Notes: generated from the sequence alone by a model not told the origin. Positions 44,401 to 53,615 are shown, counted from the first letter of the stretch. The stretch is 59,509 nucleotides of DNA from an uncultured Clostridia bacterium (GCA_946408995.1 CAMJUL010000014.1:1-59509), one strand, 5' to 3'. Translations and numbers: made by a program.

Positions 44401-44506
44401 GCAGAACGTGATGTTCGGCATCGACGCCGGATTGATCGTGCTGTTTGCCCTGGGGGCCTTCCTGGCCTTCCGCAAGGCGAAGAAGCTGAAACAGGCGCAG
44501 GCGTAA
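41498..44506 (+). CDS. Membrane-anchored GH3 glucosidase, circularly permuted
   Basis: 1002 residues. A membrane helix (VWLIATAVLLVIAITANVVL) lies at about residues 16-36 and another (FGIDAGLIVLFALGAFLAF) near residue 980, followed by a basic tail, so the enzyme domain should face outward with both ends anchored. Domain order is permuted: EGITLLKNQEQALPL, YVGYRYWETRGYEEA, YPFGYGLSYTTF, then the barrel with NIHRSPFAGRNWEYYSED, KHFAVNDQETDRE and nucleophile Asp899 in VITDYSL. AAAGGA precedes the ATG. It is the intact paralogue of the broken gene at 33494-35955. It likely trims oligosaccharides at the membrane before uptake. Confidence 0.87.
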   Translation: MSKQKTGKPKEKKPVKVWLIATAVLLVIAITANVVLLKVPIAGNSFNLLFGGERAILAEGDSGTVYEQENSTKETVLKAAQDFVIEVEKEGITLLKNQEQALPLTGGAKVSVFGKNSVNIVTSGSGSASSNSSAAGNTLYDSLTAAGISFNPTLKKFYEDSGKSGGGRPDNPAMTSGQRLSGYATGETPVASYTSDVTGSYAEYGDAAIVVVSRIGGEGFDLPRTMATDFTYAKAVAGAEAADSHYLELDANEKALLAHVKEHFSKVIVLLNVGTTMEMGEVQKDQDVDAVVWMGFPGATGVMAVGQVLTGKMTDGTAFSPSGHTVDTWAADFTEDPTWYNTGVYGSEFGNRYLYNGEKTDFAFVNYMEGIYVGYRYWETRGYEEARADASSTWYQDHVVYPFGYGLSYTTFDWDVQFGKADGSALDPNGTIDVTVKVKNTGSYAGKDVVQLYYSAPYHYDGPAIEKPYVVLGDFVKTKLLAPGEEETVKLSLKAADMKSYDYADANENGFKGYEMEAGAYTVFVSANAHEPRAQAVYSLAEGVQFAAEKDKWGKDVAVVNQFDDVSAGIFGDWTYASFITRKNFAGTVPAAYMDDSERTLTDALMDALKASIKRKYSADDAGKPWEVTGVTYGDPVNGKLSLKAMLKDESGKDVGYVDFEDPRWETLLNEITLDEMKTLVGYGAFRTNPVSGVDGIVNKPMTTDADGPSGFTSFLSESVIYNTCAYQAECVMGATWNVDLAKRMGELVGEEGLVGNEKGDGLPYTGWYSPAVNIHRSPFAGRNWEYYSEDGVLSGKFAAKVIEGAAAKGVYCYVKHFAVNDQETDREYNGILVWANEQAMREIYLKPFEIAVKTADVRVNGMMSSFNRIGMTWAGGSYPLLTAVLRGEWGARGPVITDYSLNTYTHVDEMIRAGGDLFLTQDAKSFNKADDATQITLLRNATKNILYAVVNSNAMGADIIGYQRPVWQNVMFGIDAGLIVLFALGAFLAFRKAKKLKQAQA

Positions 44507-44512
44507 AGCGCC

Positions 44513-44543
44513 CCGGCGCGGGACGATCCAAGTCCCGCGCCGG
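44513..44543 (+). terminator. GC-rich hairpin after the GH3 gene
   Basis: A perfect 12-bp stem (CCGGCGCGGGAC / GTCCCGCGCCGG) with a seven-base loop, directly after the stop. There is no T-run, so it is more likely an mRNA 3'-end stabiliser than a terminator on its own. Confidence 0.5.
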
Positions 44544-44569
44544 TCCCAGTGGACCTTTAAAGAAAAAGC

Positions 44570-44625
44570 AAAGACGACCGGCAGCAGCCCCGATCTTTCG
44601 GGACTGCCGCCGGTCGTCTTTATTT
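44570..44625. terminator. Bidirectional terminator between GH3 and fumarase genes
   Basis: A long hairpin with outer arms AAAGACGACCGG / CCGGTCGTCTTT and inner pairing CCCCGA / TCGGG, ending in TTTATTT on the plus strand and A-rich DNA on the other side. It lies between convergent genes. Confidence 0.8.
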
Positions 44626-44633
44626 GGAACTGT

Positions 44634-46016
<1,383 letters not shown>

Positions 46017-46119
46017 ATGAATCAACTCCTTTGTCAATCGGGGACAGGAAAAAGGCGCCCTGACGGCACAGGACCCCGGCGGGACAGCGGGGCGCGGTCA
46101 GGAAAGAGGCCCTGAGCCT

Positions 46120-46148
46120 ATTTTACCGCATGAGGCGGGTTCTGTGAA
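46120..46148 (-). promoter_or_regulatory. Candidate promoter of the fumarase gene
   Basis: On the minus strand, TTCACA (46148-46143) and TAAAAT (46125-46120) with a 17-base spacer, about 105 bases upstream of the chosen start. Confidence 0.6.
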
Positions 46149-46257
46149 TAGCGGATTAAGGGCTTGTCCCTGTCGAAGCGGACTGCGTTACGAAGGTGTC
46201 CGTACCGTTTCAACGGGGAGCGTCGTTTTGCCGTTCCCGCTGACAACGGGAAAACGA

Positions 46258-46460
46258 TGGGCGGGATCCCGGACCCTGCGCCGGAGGGTCCTTTCCCGGG
46301 CCCTTTCGCAGCGGCCGGAGGCGCTGTACGGCGGGGACCTGGACGACGAAAACACCCGCCTGGTGCTGAACGGGTTCCGCGTCTGCGTCCACGACGGAAA
46401 AAGACTGTTTTTTTGCTGCCCCACGAAAACGAGGCCCTGGGGGTAAAGGACAGGCTGTAG
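46258..46460 (+). pseudogene. Possible gene remnant upstream of the S41 pseudogene
   Basis: The stretch reads as protein-like sequence (ALYGGDLDDENTRLVLNGFR, then DGKRLFF) that breaks at a run of seven T at 46408-46414. It resumes in another frame as LLPHENEALGVKDRL with a stop near 46460. I do not recognise the family. No start codon context is seen. The rest of 46150-46591 shows no gene. A weak -10 box (TATAAA at 46544-46549) lies before the next gene. Confidence 0.3.
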
Positions 46461-46591
46461 CGCATGGAAAGCGGCAGCGTCAGCGCGTCCTCCCGGCGTG
46501 AACGCCCGGATTTTCCAGGGGTTCCTCCGGCACTTAAACTGAGTATAAAAGAGAAAGCATACCCATCTTTATCGCGTGGAGGTCCTGCCGA

Positions 46592-47406
46592 ATGAGAAAG
46601 ATGCTTGCGATGCTTATCACGCTGGCGCTGCTGCCCCTTCCGTCCCTGGGGGAGCCGCTGACGCATACGCTGGAGAGGAAGACTGTGCCGGTTTACGAGG
46701 CAGCGTCCCAGGATGCCCGGCCTGTGGCGGACAGGGTGCTGCTGCCCGACTATCCCCTGTATTTCCTGGATGGGGTCAGCGACCTGACGTATGTGGACCT
46801 GATGGAATTCATGACCCTTTTGAACCGTCTGGAGAACGTCGGCGGAGAAGACGGAGGGGAGGGAGTGCAGCATTATACGGCCCAAACCGATGCGGAGAAG
46901 GGCGTGTTCGTCTGCACGTACGAGCCCCGGAACTCCCGGGCGGGGACGTGAATTCCACCGCCGTGCTGCTTTGCTGGCTGCTGGGAGAAGGATATATCAC
47001 CATCGCCAATTCCTTCACCGGCGGCCTGGGGGTGAGCCGGTACAAGGCGGATATCAATCGGGATCACCGATTCACGGAGGCGGATTCCCTGAACGGCAGA
47101 AAAAAGCTGTTCTGCCTGATCTCCCGGCAGACTTTTTCCAGCGCCAATCTGGCCGCGGCCATGCTGAAGATGAGCGGAAGGGTCACCCTGATCGGGCAGC
47201 CCACCCGGGGCGGGAGCGGCGCCCTGACGCCCGCGGCCACCGCCTGGGGCACGCTCTTTCGTTTGTCCGGCTTCAAAACGGTGGTGACCGTGAAAAACGG
47301 CTCCTGGTATGACGCCGATCCCGGCATCGCACCGGATGTATACCTTGCCGATCCCGCGGTTTTCTTTGACAGGGAAAAGCTGACGGAGATCATCAACGGG
47401 CTTTGA
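46592..47406 (+). pseudogene. Decayed secreted S41 (tail-specific) peptidase
   Basis: The 5' part (46592-46951) encodes a signal peptide (MRKMLAMLITLALLPLPSLG) and the first about 100 residues, including YPLYFLDGVSDLTYVDL, typical of clostridial S41 peptidases. The 3' part, in another frame from about 46925 to 47406, encodes the end of the S41 domain: GGDVNSTAVLLCWLLG, FCLISRQTFSSANLAAA with the catalytic-Ser region, GRVTLIGQPTRGGS and DREKLTEIINGL. The middle few hundred residues are missing and the two ends join out of frame. The product should be inactive. Confidence 0.75.
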
Positions 47407-47425
47407 GGAATAAGCGGGGGACTGC

Positions 47426-47474
47426 AAAAAAAAGCCCGGGGAGGGCCGGTAAAGCGGGTTCCTTCGCCCGGGGC
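47426..47474 (-). terminator. Possible terminator of the AlkD-like gene
   Basis: On the minus strand a GC-rich imperfect hairpin with CCCGGG arms is followed by eight T residues (47433-47426). It lies just past the stop codon of the repair gene. The stem is short. Confidence 0.45.
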
Positions 47475-47491
47475 ATCAAAGGATCCGGGAG

Positions 47492-48181
47492 TCAGGATCG
47501 GATCCTGAGCGAACGCAAACGGGCCTTGTGCGCATCGGGGATCCGGAAGCTTTCCAGGCTTTTCTGAATGGCTTTGTTATGCACCCGGTCGGCCAGCCTC
47601 CGGCCCTCCAGATAAGGCAAAGCCCGGTCATATTGCTTTGCCAAAGCGGTCGCGAAGAACCATGCGATCATCGTGTTGACATAGTATTCTTCCGACCGGA
47701 TCCCGGCCACCGCGTCCAAATACCTTGTGTCGAAGCGTTCGTCCAGAAAATGCTGCATCAGCATACCGATGGCGAAGCGGACCGTGTAGGTCCTCTCCGA
47801 ACGCAGCCAGACTTGAATGGAAGGGAGCAGCTTTTCCGGCTCTTTTTTGAACGCTTTGGGGGAAAGCTGGTCGCAGGTGGCCCAATTGTCAATAAAGGGG
47901 AGGAAGGCGCTGACCGCCGCGATGCACCTGTCAAAATCCTTCTCCAGCGAGATCACGAATGCGTGCAGCTGGTCTTCATCGAAATACGGATGCGGCAGAC
48001 AGGAAAGAAAGGCATCCACATCCCGGTCCTGATACAGGACTTTGGCGAAGGAGCGAAGTGCGGGCGTCCTGACACCGATGATCCTGTCGGCGCTTACGGT
48101 GGGAAGGAGTTTTGCCTGCAAAAGGGCATAATCCTTGTCCCGCAGGCGAAAGAGTTCCGCTGCGATCCCGTTCCTGTCCAT
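47492..48181 (-). CDS. DNA alkylation repair protein, AlkC/AlkD-like HEAT-repeat family
   Basis: 229 residues, the usual length of the family. It is predicted all-helical, with motifs such as IIGVRTPALRSFAK, FVISLEKDFD, FLPFIDNWATCD, TYTVRFAIGMLMQHF and YYVNTMIAWFFATAL. Members are monofunctional glycosylases that remove bulky or cationic alkyl bases from DNA. The WATCD segment matches conserved residues of the DNA-facing groove. The ATG at 48181 follows GAAAGGGG. It lies 33 bases downstream of the rhodanese gene, on the same strand. Confidence 0.88.
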   Translation of the reverse strand: MDRNGIAAELFRLRDKDYALLQAKLLPTVSADRIIGVRTPALRSFAKVLYQDRDVDAFLSCLPHPYFDEDQLHAFVISLEKDFDRCIAAVSAFLPFIDNWATCDQLSPKAFKKEPEKLLPSIQVWLRSERTYTVRFAIGMLMQHFLDERFDTRYLDAVAGIRSEEYYVNTMIAWFFATALAKQYDRALPYLEGRRLADRVHNKAIQKSLESFRIPDAHKARLRSLRIRS

Positions 48182-48214
48182 GCTGCGTTCCCCCTTTCCT
48201 AACGCAGGCCCTCT

Positions 48215-48961
48215 TCAGGGGCGCTGTGCCAAATCAAAGCGCACATCCACGTCGCTGCCGCCCAGCGCGTCGGCCAGGCCTTCGGGAACGTGGATCCGCC
48301 CGATGCGGGTATAGCTGTAGGGCGTGTCAAAGGACTGATAGAAAACCACCACGCAGTTATCGCCAAAGAGCAGGATGTCCCCGGCCCGGATGGATCCCAC
48401 CCGCTCCGGCGCGGTGGGCAGCGGCCCCATCAGGTAATGATACTTTTCGTTGCCGTTCAGCTCCGTCATGTGCAGCTCCATGGGCAGCAGGGCCGCAAAG
48501 GCCCGGGCGGCGGCATTGTCCTCCAACGCGGCGGAAAAGGTCCGGTCTCCGATTTTGAGGGTTATAGCTGTCATAGGGTCCTCCTTTGCGGTCACGAGGT
48601 CACCCGTCCAGGTGAGGATGCCTCCGAACTCATAGATGTGGGTATAGCCCATGCCGGCCAGCTTCGCGGCAGCCTGTTTGCTGCGGTTTCCGCTTCGACA
48701 GTAGATCAGGATGATCTGGTCATAGTCCGGCAGCGCTTCCGGGGAATCGCAGCCGATGGATTCATTCGGGATCAGGATCGCCCCTGGGATGTGACCGGCA
48801 TCGTACTCCTCCTGTCGCCGAACGTCCACGATCACGTGGCCGTCGTTCCGGGTCATCATCTCCCTGGCGGTTTCCTGGTCGATCTGCGAGTATCCTTCGG
48901 CGCAGGCGGCGCAGACGCCAAAGAGCAGAAGGAACAGCAGAAAAAACGGGGATCGCTTCAT
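48215..48961 (-). CDS. Secreted rhodanese-like plus cyclophilin-like fusion protein
   Basis: 248 residues with an N-terminal signal peptide (KRSPFFLLFLLLFGVCA). Residues about 25-125 form a rhodanese domain: VIVDVRRQEEYDAGHIPGA and active-site Cys88 in IYCRSGNRS. Residues about 135-248 fit the cyclophilin-like fold (MTAITLKIGDRTFSAALEDN, PMELHMTELNGNEKYHYL, GDILLFGDNCVVVFY, YTRIGRI). I use the ATG at 48961, eight bases after GGAGG. A GTG at 49009 overlapping the upstream stop is an alternative, but it places 16 charged residues before the signal peptide. The likely role is extracytoplasmic sulfur or redox chemistry; the substrate is unknown. Confidence 0.8.
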   Translation of the reverse strand: MKRSPFFLLFLLLFGVCAACAEGYSQIDQETAREMMTRNDGHVIVDVRRQEEYDAGHIPGAILIPNESIGCDSPEALPDYDQIILIYCRSGNRSKQAAAKLAGMGYTHIYEFGGILTWTGDLVTAKEDPMTAITLKIGDRTFSAALEDNAAARAFAALLPMELHMTELNGNEKYHYLMGPLPTAPERVGSIRAGDILLFGDNCVVVFYQSFDTPYSYTRIGRIHVPEGLADALGGSDVDVRFDLAQRP

Positions 48962-49005
48962 TTTGGACACCTCCCTGTCAGGCTTGCGCTGCCGGGCCCT
49001 CCGGG

Positions 49006-49911
49006 TCACTCGGGCAGCGCCGGCAGCTCATGGATATCATAGGTATCATAGTAGATCTCAAAGGCGGTCTCCACATCTCCGGAAAGCTCGATCAGTGCGC
49101 CTGCCTGGAACATGGAGGACAGCGTCCCGTTTGGCGCCGGCCAGGCCGCGTTGGAGACCACTTTCAGGGCCTCTGTTCCCGGCCTTTCCGCCTCCAGAAC
49201 CGCCTCCGCCCCGAAGAGCAGCATCCCCGTGGCGATATGATAATCGCTGGAAATGATGGCCAGCTCCCTGACCTGCGGGCAGCGCTCTTTCAGAAGTTCA
49301 AAGGTATAGACCGCGTTTTGCGCGGTGGTCAGGGAACGATCCTCCACAAGCACGCGCTCCGGCGCGATCCCGCTGTCCAATAGCCACTGGGCCATGCGCC
49401 CTGCCTCCGTGGCCGCAGGATTGTCCGCCGCCGTGCCGCCGCCGGTACAGACGATGAACGCGTTGGGATACTTTTCGGCACAGGCCTTTGCCACCTGCAG
49501 GCGTCCCAGCAGCTCCTCCTTCATGCTTCCGTCCGGGTTCAATTGGAAGCCCAGCACCACGAGGCAGAGCGCATCCGTCTGCGCAAGGCCGTCCGGCAGG
49601 ATCCCGGCGTAAATGGGCAGGTCCGGCGCCTGCACTTTCCGCCACAGGTCCAGGACAGCGGTCCATTTTTCGCCGAGCTGCGCGTCCTTGCTGCGCAGCT
49701 CCTCAAGCAGGCTGTCCACGGCCGCATCGGCCGTTCCGCCGTGGGCGCCATAGGTCACCACCAGCTCTTCGATCAGTTCTTGGGGGGCTTTTTCCGCGTG
49801 CGCGCCGGCCTGTCCGCCCGGATTTTCCTTGAGCGCGGTCTGGTCCTCCGCTGCTGCCAGGGAGAAAGCCGCTAGAAACAGACAGAGCACGAATACGAAA
49901 CTTTTTTTCAT
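49006..49911 (-). CDS. Secreted YdcF/SanA-like DUF218 protein
   Basis: 301 residues with a signal peptide (MKKSFVFVLCLFLAAFSLAAA). After a charged linker the DUF218 core starts at about residue 110: LCLVVLGFQLNPDG, FIVCTGGGTA, VEDRSLTTAQNAVYTFELL and AIISSDYHIATGMLLF. These match the family's conserved Gly-rich, Glu/Ser and Ser-Asp-x-H motifs. Family members (ElyC, SanA, YdcF) affect the cell envelope, but the reaction is unsettled. Most are membrane-anchored; here the protein appears to be exported without a further helix. It is directly upstream of the rhodanese fusion, probably in one operon. Confidence 0.82.
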   Translation of the reverse strand: MKKSFVFVLCLFLAAFSLAAAEDQTALKENPGGQAGAHAEKAPQELIEELVVTYGAHGGTADAAVDSLLEELRSKDAQLGEKWTAVLDLWRKVQAPDLPIYAGILPDGLAQTDALCLVVLGFQLNPDGSMKEELLGRLQVAKACAEKYPNAFIVCTGGGTAADNPAATEAGRMAQWLLDSGIAPERVLVEDRSLTTAQNAVYTFELLKERCPQVRELAIISSDYHIATGMLLFGAEAVLEAERPGTEALKVVSNAAWPAPNGTLSSMFQAGALIELSGDVETAFEIYYDTYDIHELPALPE

Positions 49912-50008
49912 GGGACGCGTCTCTCCTTCCGTATACCCGTACCGGGATGCGGGCCCTCTTGCCGCAGGGCGGTCCCCTTCGCGGCATGAGCGGGCCGGTC
50001 CGGATTGC

Positions 50009-51853
50009 TTATTTTCTGCACCAGATCACTGCGCCGCGCAGTTCGCCGTCCAGTGGGGAACCGAAACGCCGGACCTCCCTGTAGCCCGCCATCCATTTGG
50101 CCAGCGGGGGATTCGCGCCGCCCTCATAGGTATGGACGATCAGCAGCGCCTCGTCTCCCAGGGTCCGCCGGACGATCTGGAAGCCCTTTGGCCGGGAATA
50201 ATCCCGCACCGTGGATTCGATCACGTCCGTAAAGCCGTCCCGGATGATAGGACGGACCTTTTCGTACAGCGCGATGGCGTCCAGCGCCTGCTGCCAGCGT
50301 TCCTTTTTCAGGTCGGCCACATCCCCGGACAGGCAGAGCCGGCCCAGGAAGGCGGCGGAAAGCACGAAGTTGAGGCGGTGTTCGTCCGCGTCCGCGCGAA
50401 GCACGGCCCAGATCTGGGACTGCTCCGGACGGATCAGCCGGTGGAGATTTGCCGCGATCAGCGGAATGGAGAGGGCTTCATGCGCGTCGGAGAAGCTGGC
50501 CTGGGAGACCAGCGACATCATGGAGGGCTCCAGCCGGTGTCCGCCGGAGGAGCAGTTTTCGATCACCAGTTCCGGAAGTTCGTCTGCGATATGGCGGAAA
50601 TAATCCTGGGAAGCGCAGACCGCCTGGCGAAGTCCCTCGCCATAGCTTTCCGCACCGTCCACGCCCGCGCCGATGCATTCGTTATAGTCCACCTTCAGGT
50701 AGCCGAAGCCGTTCTCCCTCAGCAGGCGGATCATTTTCCGGTCGAGAAAGTCCCGGTTTTCCTGCTTTCGCATATCCCGGAACCGGCGGGCGCCTACGCT
50801 GACCGGGAAGCCGTCCCTGGACAGGAGCAGATCCGTATCCTGATAGGCGTGCGCCTCGGTGCCCACGTTTTCCATTTCAAACCAGAGGCCCGGGATCAGC
50901 CCGTGGGAGAGGATCAGATCCGCCGCCGCGCCGATGTTCCCTTCGGGGAAAAGCTCCCTGCTGGGGTTCCAGTCCCCCGCCGCGTTAAACCAGTTGTCGT
51001 ATTCCGGGGATTTGTACCATCCGGCGTCGATCACCAGGTACTTGACGCCCGTTCCTTCCAGCCGGGAGGCGATCCGCTCCAGGTTTGCCATCGTCGGGTT
51101 CCCCCAGGTGGTGCACCACTCGTTAAAGATCACCGGCATATCCCGATCTACAGGAGATATGCGGGGCTGCTGCGCCTTGACCAGTTTGTCGCAGACCTCC
51201 TCAAGGGAAGCGCCATCCGCCACCACGGCCAGCGGCGATTCAAAGGAGCCCCCCGGCGGCACTTCCTTCCACCAGGATCCGAAATCCCGGTCCGCGAGTC
51301 CCGCCTGGACGGAGATGTCGGGCTTGTTGCGGAAGATTTCGATCTGCCAGCTGGAGGCGCAGTACAGCTGCAGGCCCACAAAAGAGCCCGTTTCGCGGTC
51401 CTCCAGGGCCAGGAAGGGGAACCACCCCCGCACCGGCATGGAGCCAAGCTGTCCGAACCGGGTCACCCGGAACCCGTGATTCAGCCAGGAGGGCTCCATG
51501 TTCAGGTCCGTCAGATCCTGGGAGAGCAGCTTTCCCTCCGCGCTCCACCAGGAGGTGGCCCGGTGGATCCGGTCCGCCTTCAGGCCCCGGATCGCCACGC
51601 TGGACAGCAGCTCCAGGGTGGCGGTCTCATCGGTCGGGTTCTCAAAGACGGTCCGGCAGAAAGTGACGCCCATTTTCGATTCATGATAAACTTTCAGAAG
51701 ATGCCCCTTTTTGCCCCTGAAAACGGTCGCCTGCGCATCTTCGCTGATCCGCTCCATTTCCTTGACAGATTCGCTGGAGGACAGGGTGATCCCGTTCCCG
51801 AAGCCGTCGCTGTAACGGTCTCCGCGCAGCCGCCATTCCGCATAATATTCCAT
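50009..51853 (-). CDS. Alpha-galactosidase, glycoside hydrolase family 36-like
   Basis: 614 residues, no signal peptide, so cytoplasmic. The N-terminal beta-domain is followed by a TIM barrel with NEWCTTWGNPT, YLVIDAGWY, nucleophile Asp389 in YLKVDYNE, ENCSSGGHR and the probable acid/base Asp456 in SFSDAHE. A short C-terminal beta-domain ends the protein. Shorter than classical 720-residue GH36 enzymes but complete by motif. It should remove alpha-galactosyl residues from raffinose-type sugars or galactomannan pieces. The ATG follows AAAGGA by about ten bases. It is 16 bases downstream of the YunG-GNAT gene on the same strand. Confidence 0.87.
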   Translation of the reverse strand: MEYYAEWRLRGDRYSDGFGNGITLSSSESVKEMERISEDAQATVFRGKKGHLLKVYHESKMGVTFCRTVFENPTDETATLELLSSVAIRGLKADRIHRATSWWSAEGKLLSQDLTDLNMEPSWLNHGFRVTRFGQLGSMPVRGWFPFLALEDRETGSFVGLQLYCASSWQIEIFRNKPDISVQAGLADRDFGSWWKEVPPGGSFESPLAVVADGASLEEVCDKLVKAQQPRISPVDRDMPVIFNEWCTTWGNPTMANLERIASRLEGTGVKYLVIDAGWYKSPEYDNWFNAAGDWNPSRELFPEGNIGAAADLILSHGLIPGLWFEMENVGTEAHAYQDTDLLLSRDGFPVSVGARRFRDMRKQENRDFLDRKMIRLLRENGFGYLKVDYNECIGAGVDGAESYGEGLRQAVCASQDYFRHIADELPELVIENCSSGGHRLEPSMMSLVSQASFSDAHEALSIPLIAANLHRLIRPEQSQIWAVLRADADEHRLNFVLSAAFLGRLCLSGDVADLKKERWQQALDAIALYEKVRPIIRDGFTDVIESTVRDYSRPKGFQIVRRTLGDEALLIVHTYEGGANPPLAKWMAGYREVRRFGSPLDGELRGAVIWCRK

Positions 51854-51869
51854 CGTGCGCTCGTCCTTT

Positions 51870-52724
51870 CTATTGCATTTCCATCCCCATCAGGATGACT
51901 TCGTGTTCCCGCTGAAATCCGTGCCGTTCATAAAAAGCCGGGAGAAACCCATCGGCGGAGGTGATCAGGTGCAGCCCCACGATGCCGCGCTCCTTCATGT
52001 CCGCTTTGCAGCGTTCAAGAAGCGCGGCCGCGATCCCCCGCCCCTGCCAGGCGGGATCGACCGCCAGGTCGTTGATTTCAAAGGTCCGGCCATAGTGGAA
52101 CAGCATGGAGGTGCCCAGCAGAAAGCCGACGACCTTGCCATCCACTGCGTACTCCAGGCCATACGAGGTCTTTGCTTCCAGCAGTTCCCGCACGTGGACC
52201 ACCGCGTCCGCTTTGGTCCAGGGATCCCTCCAGGGCGGGCCGGAGAACGCGGCGGAATAGATTTCCCCATAGCGATTAAGATGCTCCATCGTGATCGGAG
52301 CAAGGATCGGACGCCGGGCAAACAGCCGTTCTTTCAGCAGCTCGTACCTCTCCCTTTTCTCCGCCTTGGAAAAATGGACGGCCCGGTCCTGCACGGGGCA
52401 GTTGGCATAGTCCAGGCGGGTATCGCCGAACTGCTCGCTGGTGAGGTCGAAGATACAGCCGTCCACCTCGTTGAAGCAATGGACATTGCCGTCCCCCAGG
52501 GGCACGCCGTACACCTTCCCGCCGTAGAGATCCTGGATCAGGAAGGCCGTGACGGAGCATTGGCCCAGGGTCGGGTTTTCTTTCGTCCAGTCCTTCCGCA
52601 TCCGGGGCGCGCAGGTTTCCGCGCACCAGATGCCGGACAGCAGATCATAATAATCGCGTGGGGTCAGGCCCAGGCTGTCCCGGATATTGGCAGCTTCCCA
52701 GCCGTAAAAACGATAGGTCTTCAT
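51870..52724 (-). CDS. YunG-like domain fused to a GNAT acetyltransferase
   Basis: 284 residues. The first about 115 resemble YunG-family proteins: WCAETCAPRM, NPTLGQCSVTAFLIQD, GNVHCFNEVDGCIFDLTSEQF. The pattern includes conserved Cys and His residues. Residues about 140-284 are a GNAT domain with FEINDLAVDPAWQGRGIAAA (acetyl-CoA loop) and PAFYERHGFQRE. I chose the ATG at 52724; a TTG at 52775 is possible, but the residues it adds show no conservation pattern. It may acetylate a small amine or antibiotic; the substrate is unknown. Confidence 0.78.
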   Translation of the reverse strand: MKTYRFYGWEAANIRDSLGLTPRDYYDLLSGIWCAETCAPRMRKDWTKENPTLGQCSVTAFLIQDLYGGKVYGVPLGDGNVHCFNEVDGCIFDLTSEQFGDTRLDYANCPVQDRAVHFSKAEKRERYELLKERLFARRPILAPITMEHLNRYGEIYSAAFSGPPWRDPWTKADAVVHVRELLEAKTSYGLEYAVDGKVVGFLLGTSMLFHYGRTFEINDLAVDPAWQGRGIAAALLERCKADMKERGIVGLHLITSADGFLPAFYERHGFQREHEVILMGMEMQ

Positions 52725-52817
52725 TTTCTTGTTTCTCTCCAATTTGATCAGAAGATGCTGTGGTTGTATTTCCAATTACCAGACAAGCGGGATTCCATCG
52801 GAATGTCCTTTCTCTGA

Positions 52818-53603
52818 TCATCCACAAAAGGTAATATCCTTTTCCGAGTAATTCTTTGATTCTATAATCACACTTTTGTCTGGAAAAATTTCTTTGCAAA
52901 TTCGCAATTCCATCTCCTGCCGATGGATGAAATGGCGGATCAGGTCCTCTTCTCCTTTCAACTTATGGGTTTTTGCATAAGGACAGTCGTTAAAGAATCC
53001 CATCATCATGGGGAACCATACTTCATTGCCCTGTTCATCCGATCTTTCTTTCCTGATGACTTCCAGGTTTCCCCGAATATCCTTCGCCTTCAGATAGACA
53101 ATGCGGTATTCTTTTCCGTCCAGCGCTTTACGGATCAGCCTGTAAAAGGACAGGATTTCCTCGTCCTCCGCCTGCCGGAACAGGGTCATATCCTCCACGA
53201 TGTTCTGGAACAGGGAACATTCAAAAATCATGCGATCCGAATTCCATTTTTGATAGCGCCCAAGCACAATGAATTGAAAGGTATCGAAAGGAATTCGGTT
53301 ATTGTAAATCTCATGCTGCTCAAGCTCCTGATAGAAGGCCCGGTTGTCCGTGACGATTTTTGTATAACAGATGACCTTTTTGTCTCCTTCAACAAAGGTC
53401 TTTTCTTCGATCTGAGGGCGCAGGCCCGGGTACTTTTCCACAATTCTGTCGTATTGATCGGCGTCAACATAGGCGCACCAGGAAAGCTCCACCGGAGAGT
53501 ACTCCCCCTCCCGGATCGCGGTATATCCGGGGTTCAGTTCAGAAAGTTTTTGAACCAGGGTGCTCTTGCCGCTTCCCTGTAAACCTTCAACAAAATAATT
53601 CAT
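52818..53603 (-). CDS. P-loop NTPase, kinase-like, unknown function
   Basis: 261 residues. A Walker A motif opens the protein (EGLQGSGKST, residues 6-15), and no second conserved domain is obvious. The single-domain layout resembles nucleoside-kinase-like P-loop proteins found in Firmicutes. Charged segments such as YRIVYLKAKDIRGNLEVIR may form the lid. The ATG at 53603 follows GAGGAG. Base composition is lower in GC than the upstream genes. It is 12 bases downstream of the esterase gene. Substrate unknown. Confidence 0.7.
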   Translation of the reverse strand: MNYFVEGLQGSGKSTLVQKLSELNPGYTAIREGEYSPVELSWCAYVDADQYDRIVEKYPGLRPQIEEKTFVEGDKKVICYTKIVTDNRAFYQELEQHEIYNNRIPFDTFQFIVLGRYQKWNSDRMIFECSLFQNIVEDMTLFRQAEDEEILSFYRLIRKALDGKEYRIVYLKAKDIRGNLEVIRKERSDEQGNEVWFPMMMGFFNDCPYAKTHKLKGEEDLIRHFIHRQEMELRICKEIFPDKSVIIESKNYSEKDITFCG

Positions 53604-53615
53604 GTTGATTTCTCC

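Noticed and set aside
46164-46460. A 98-codon plus-strand frame as a real gene
   Set aside because: Arg/Pro-rich text, no ribosome-binding site, and protein-like sequence appears in a different frame across the same DNA.
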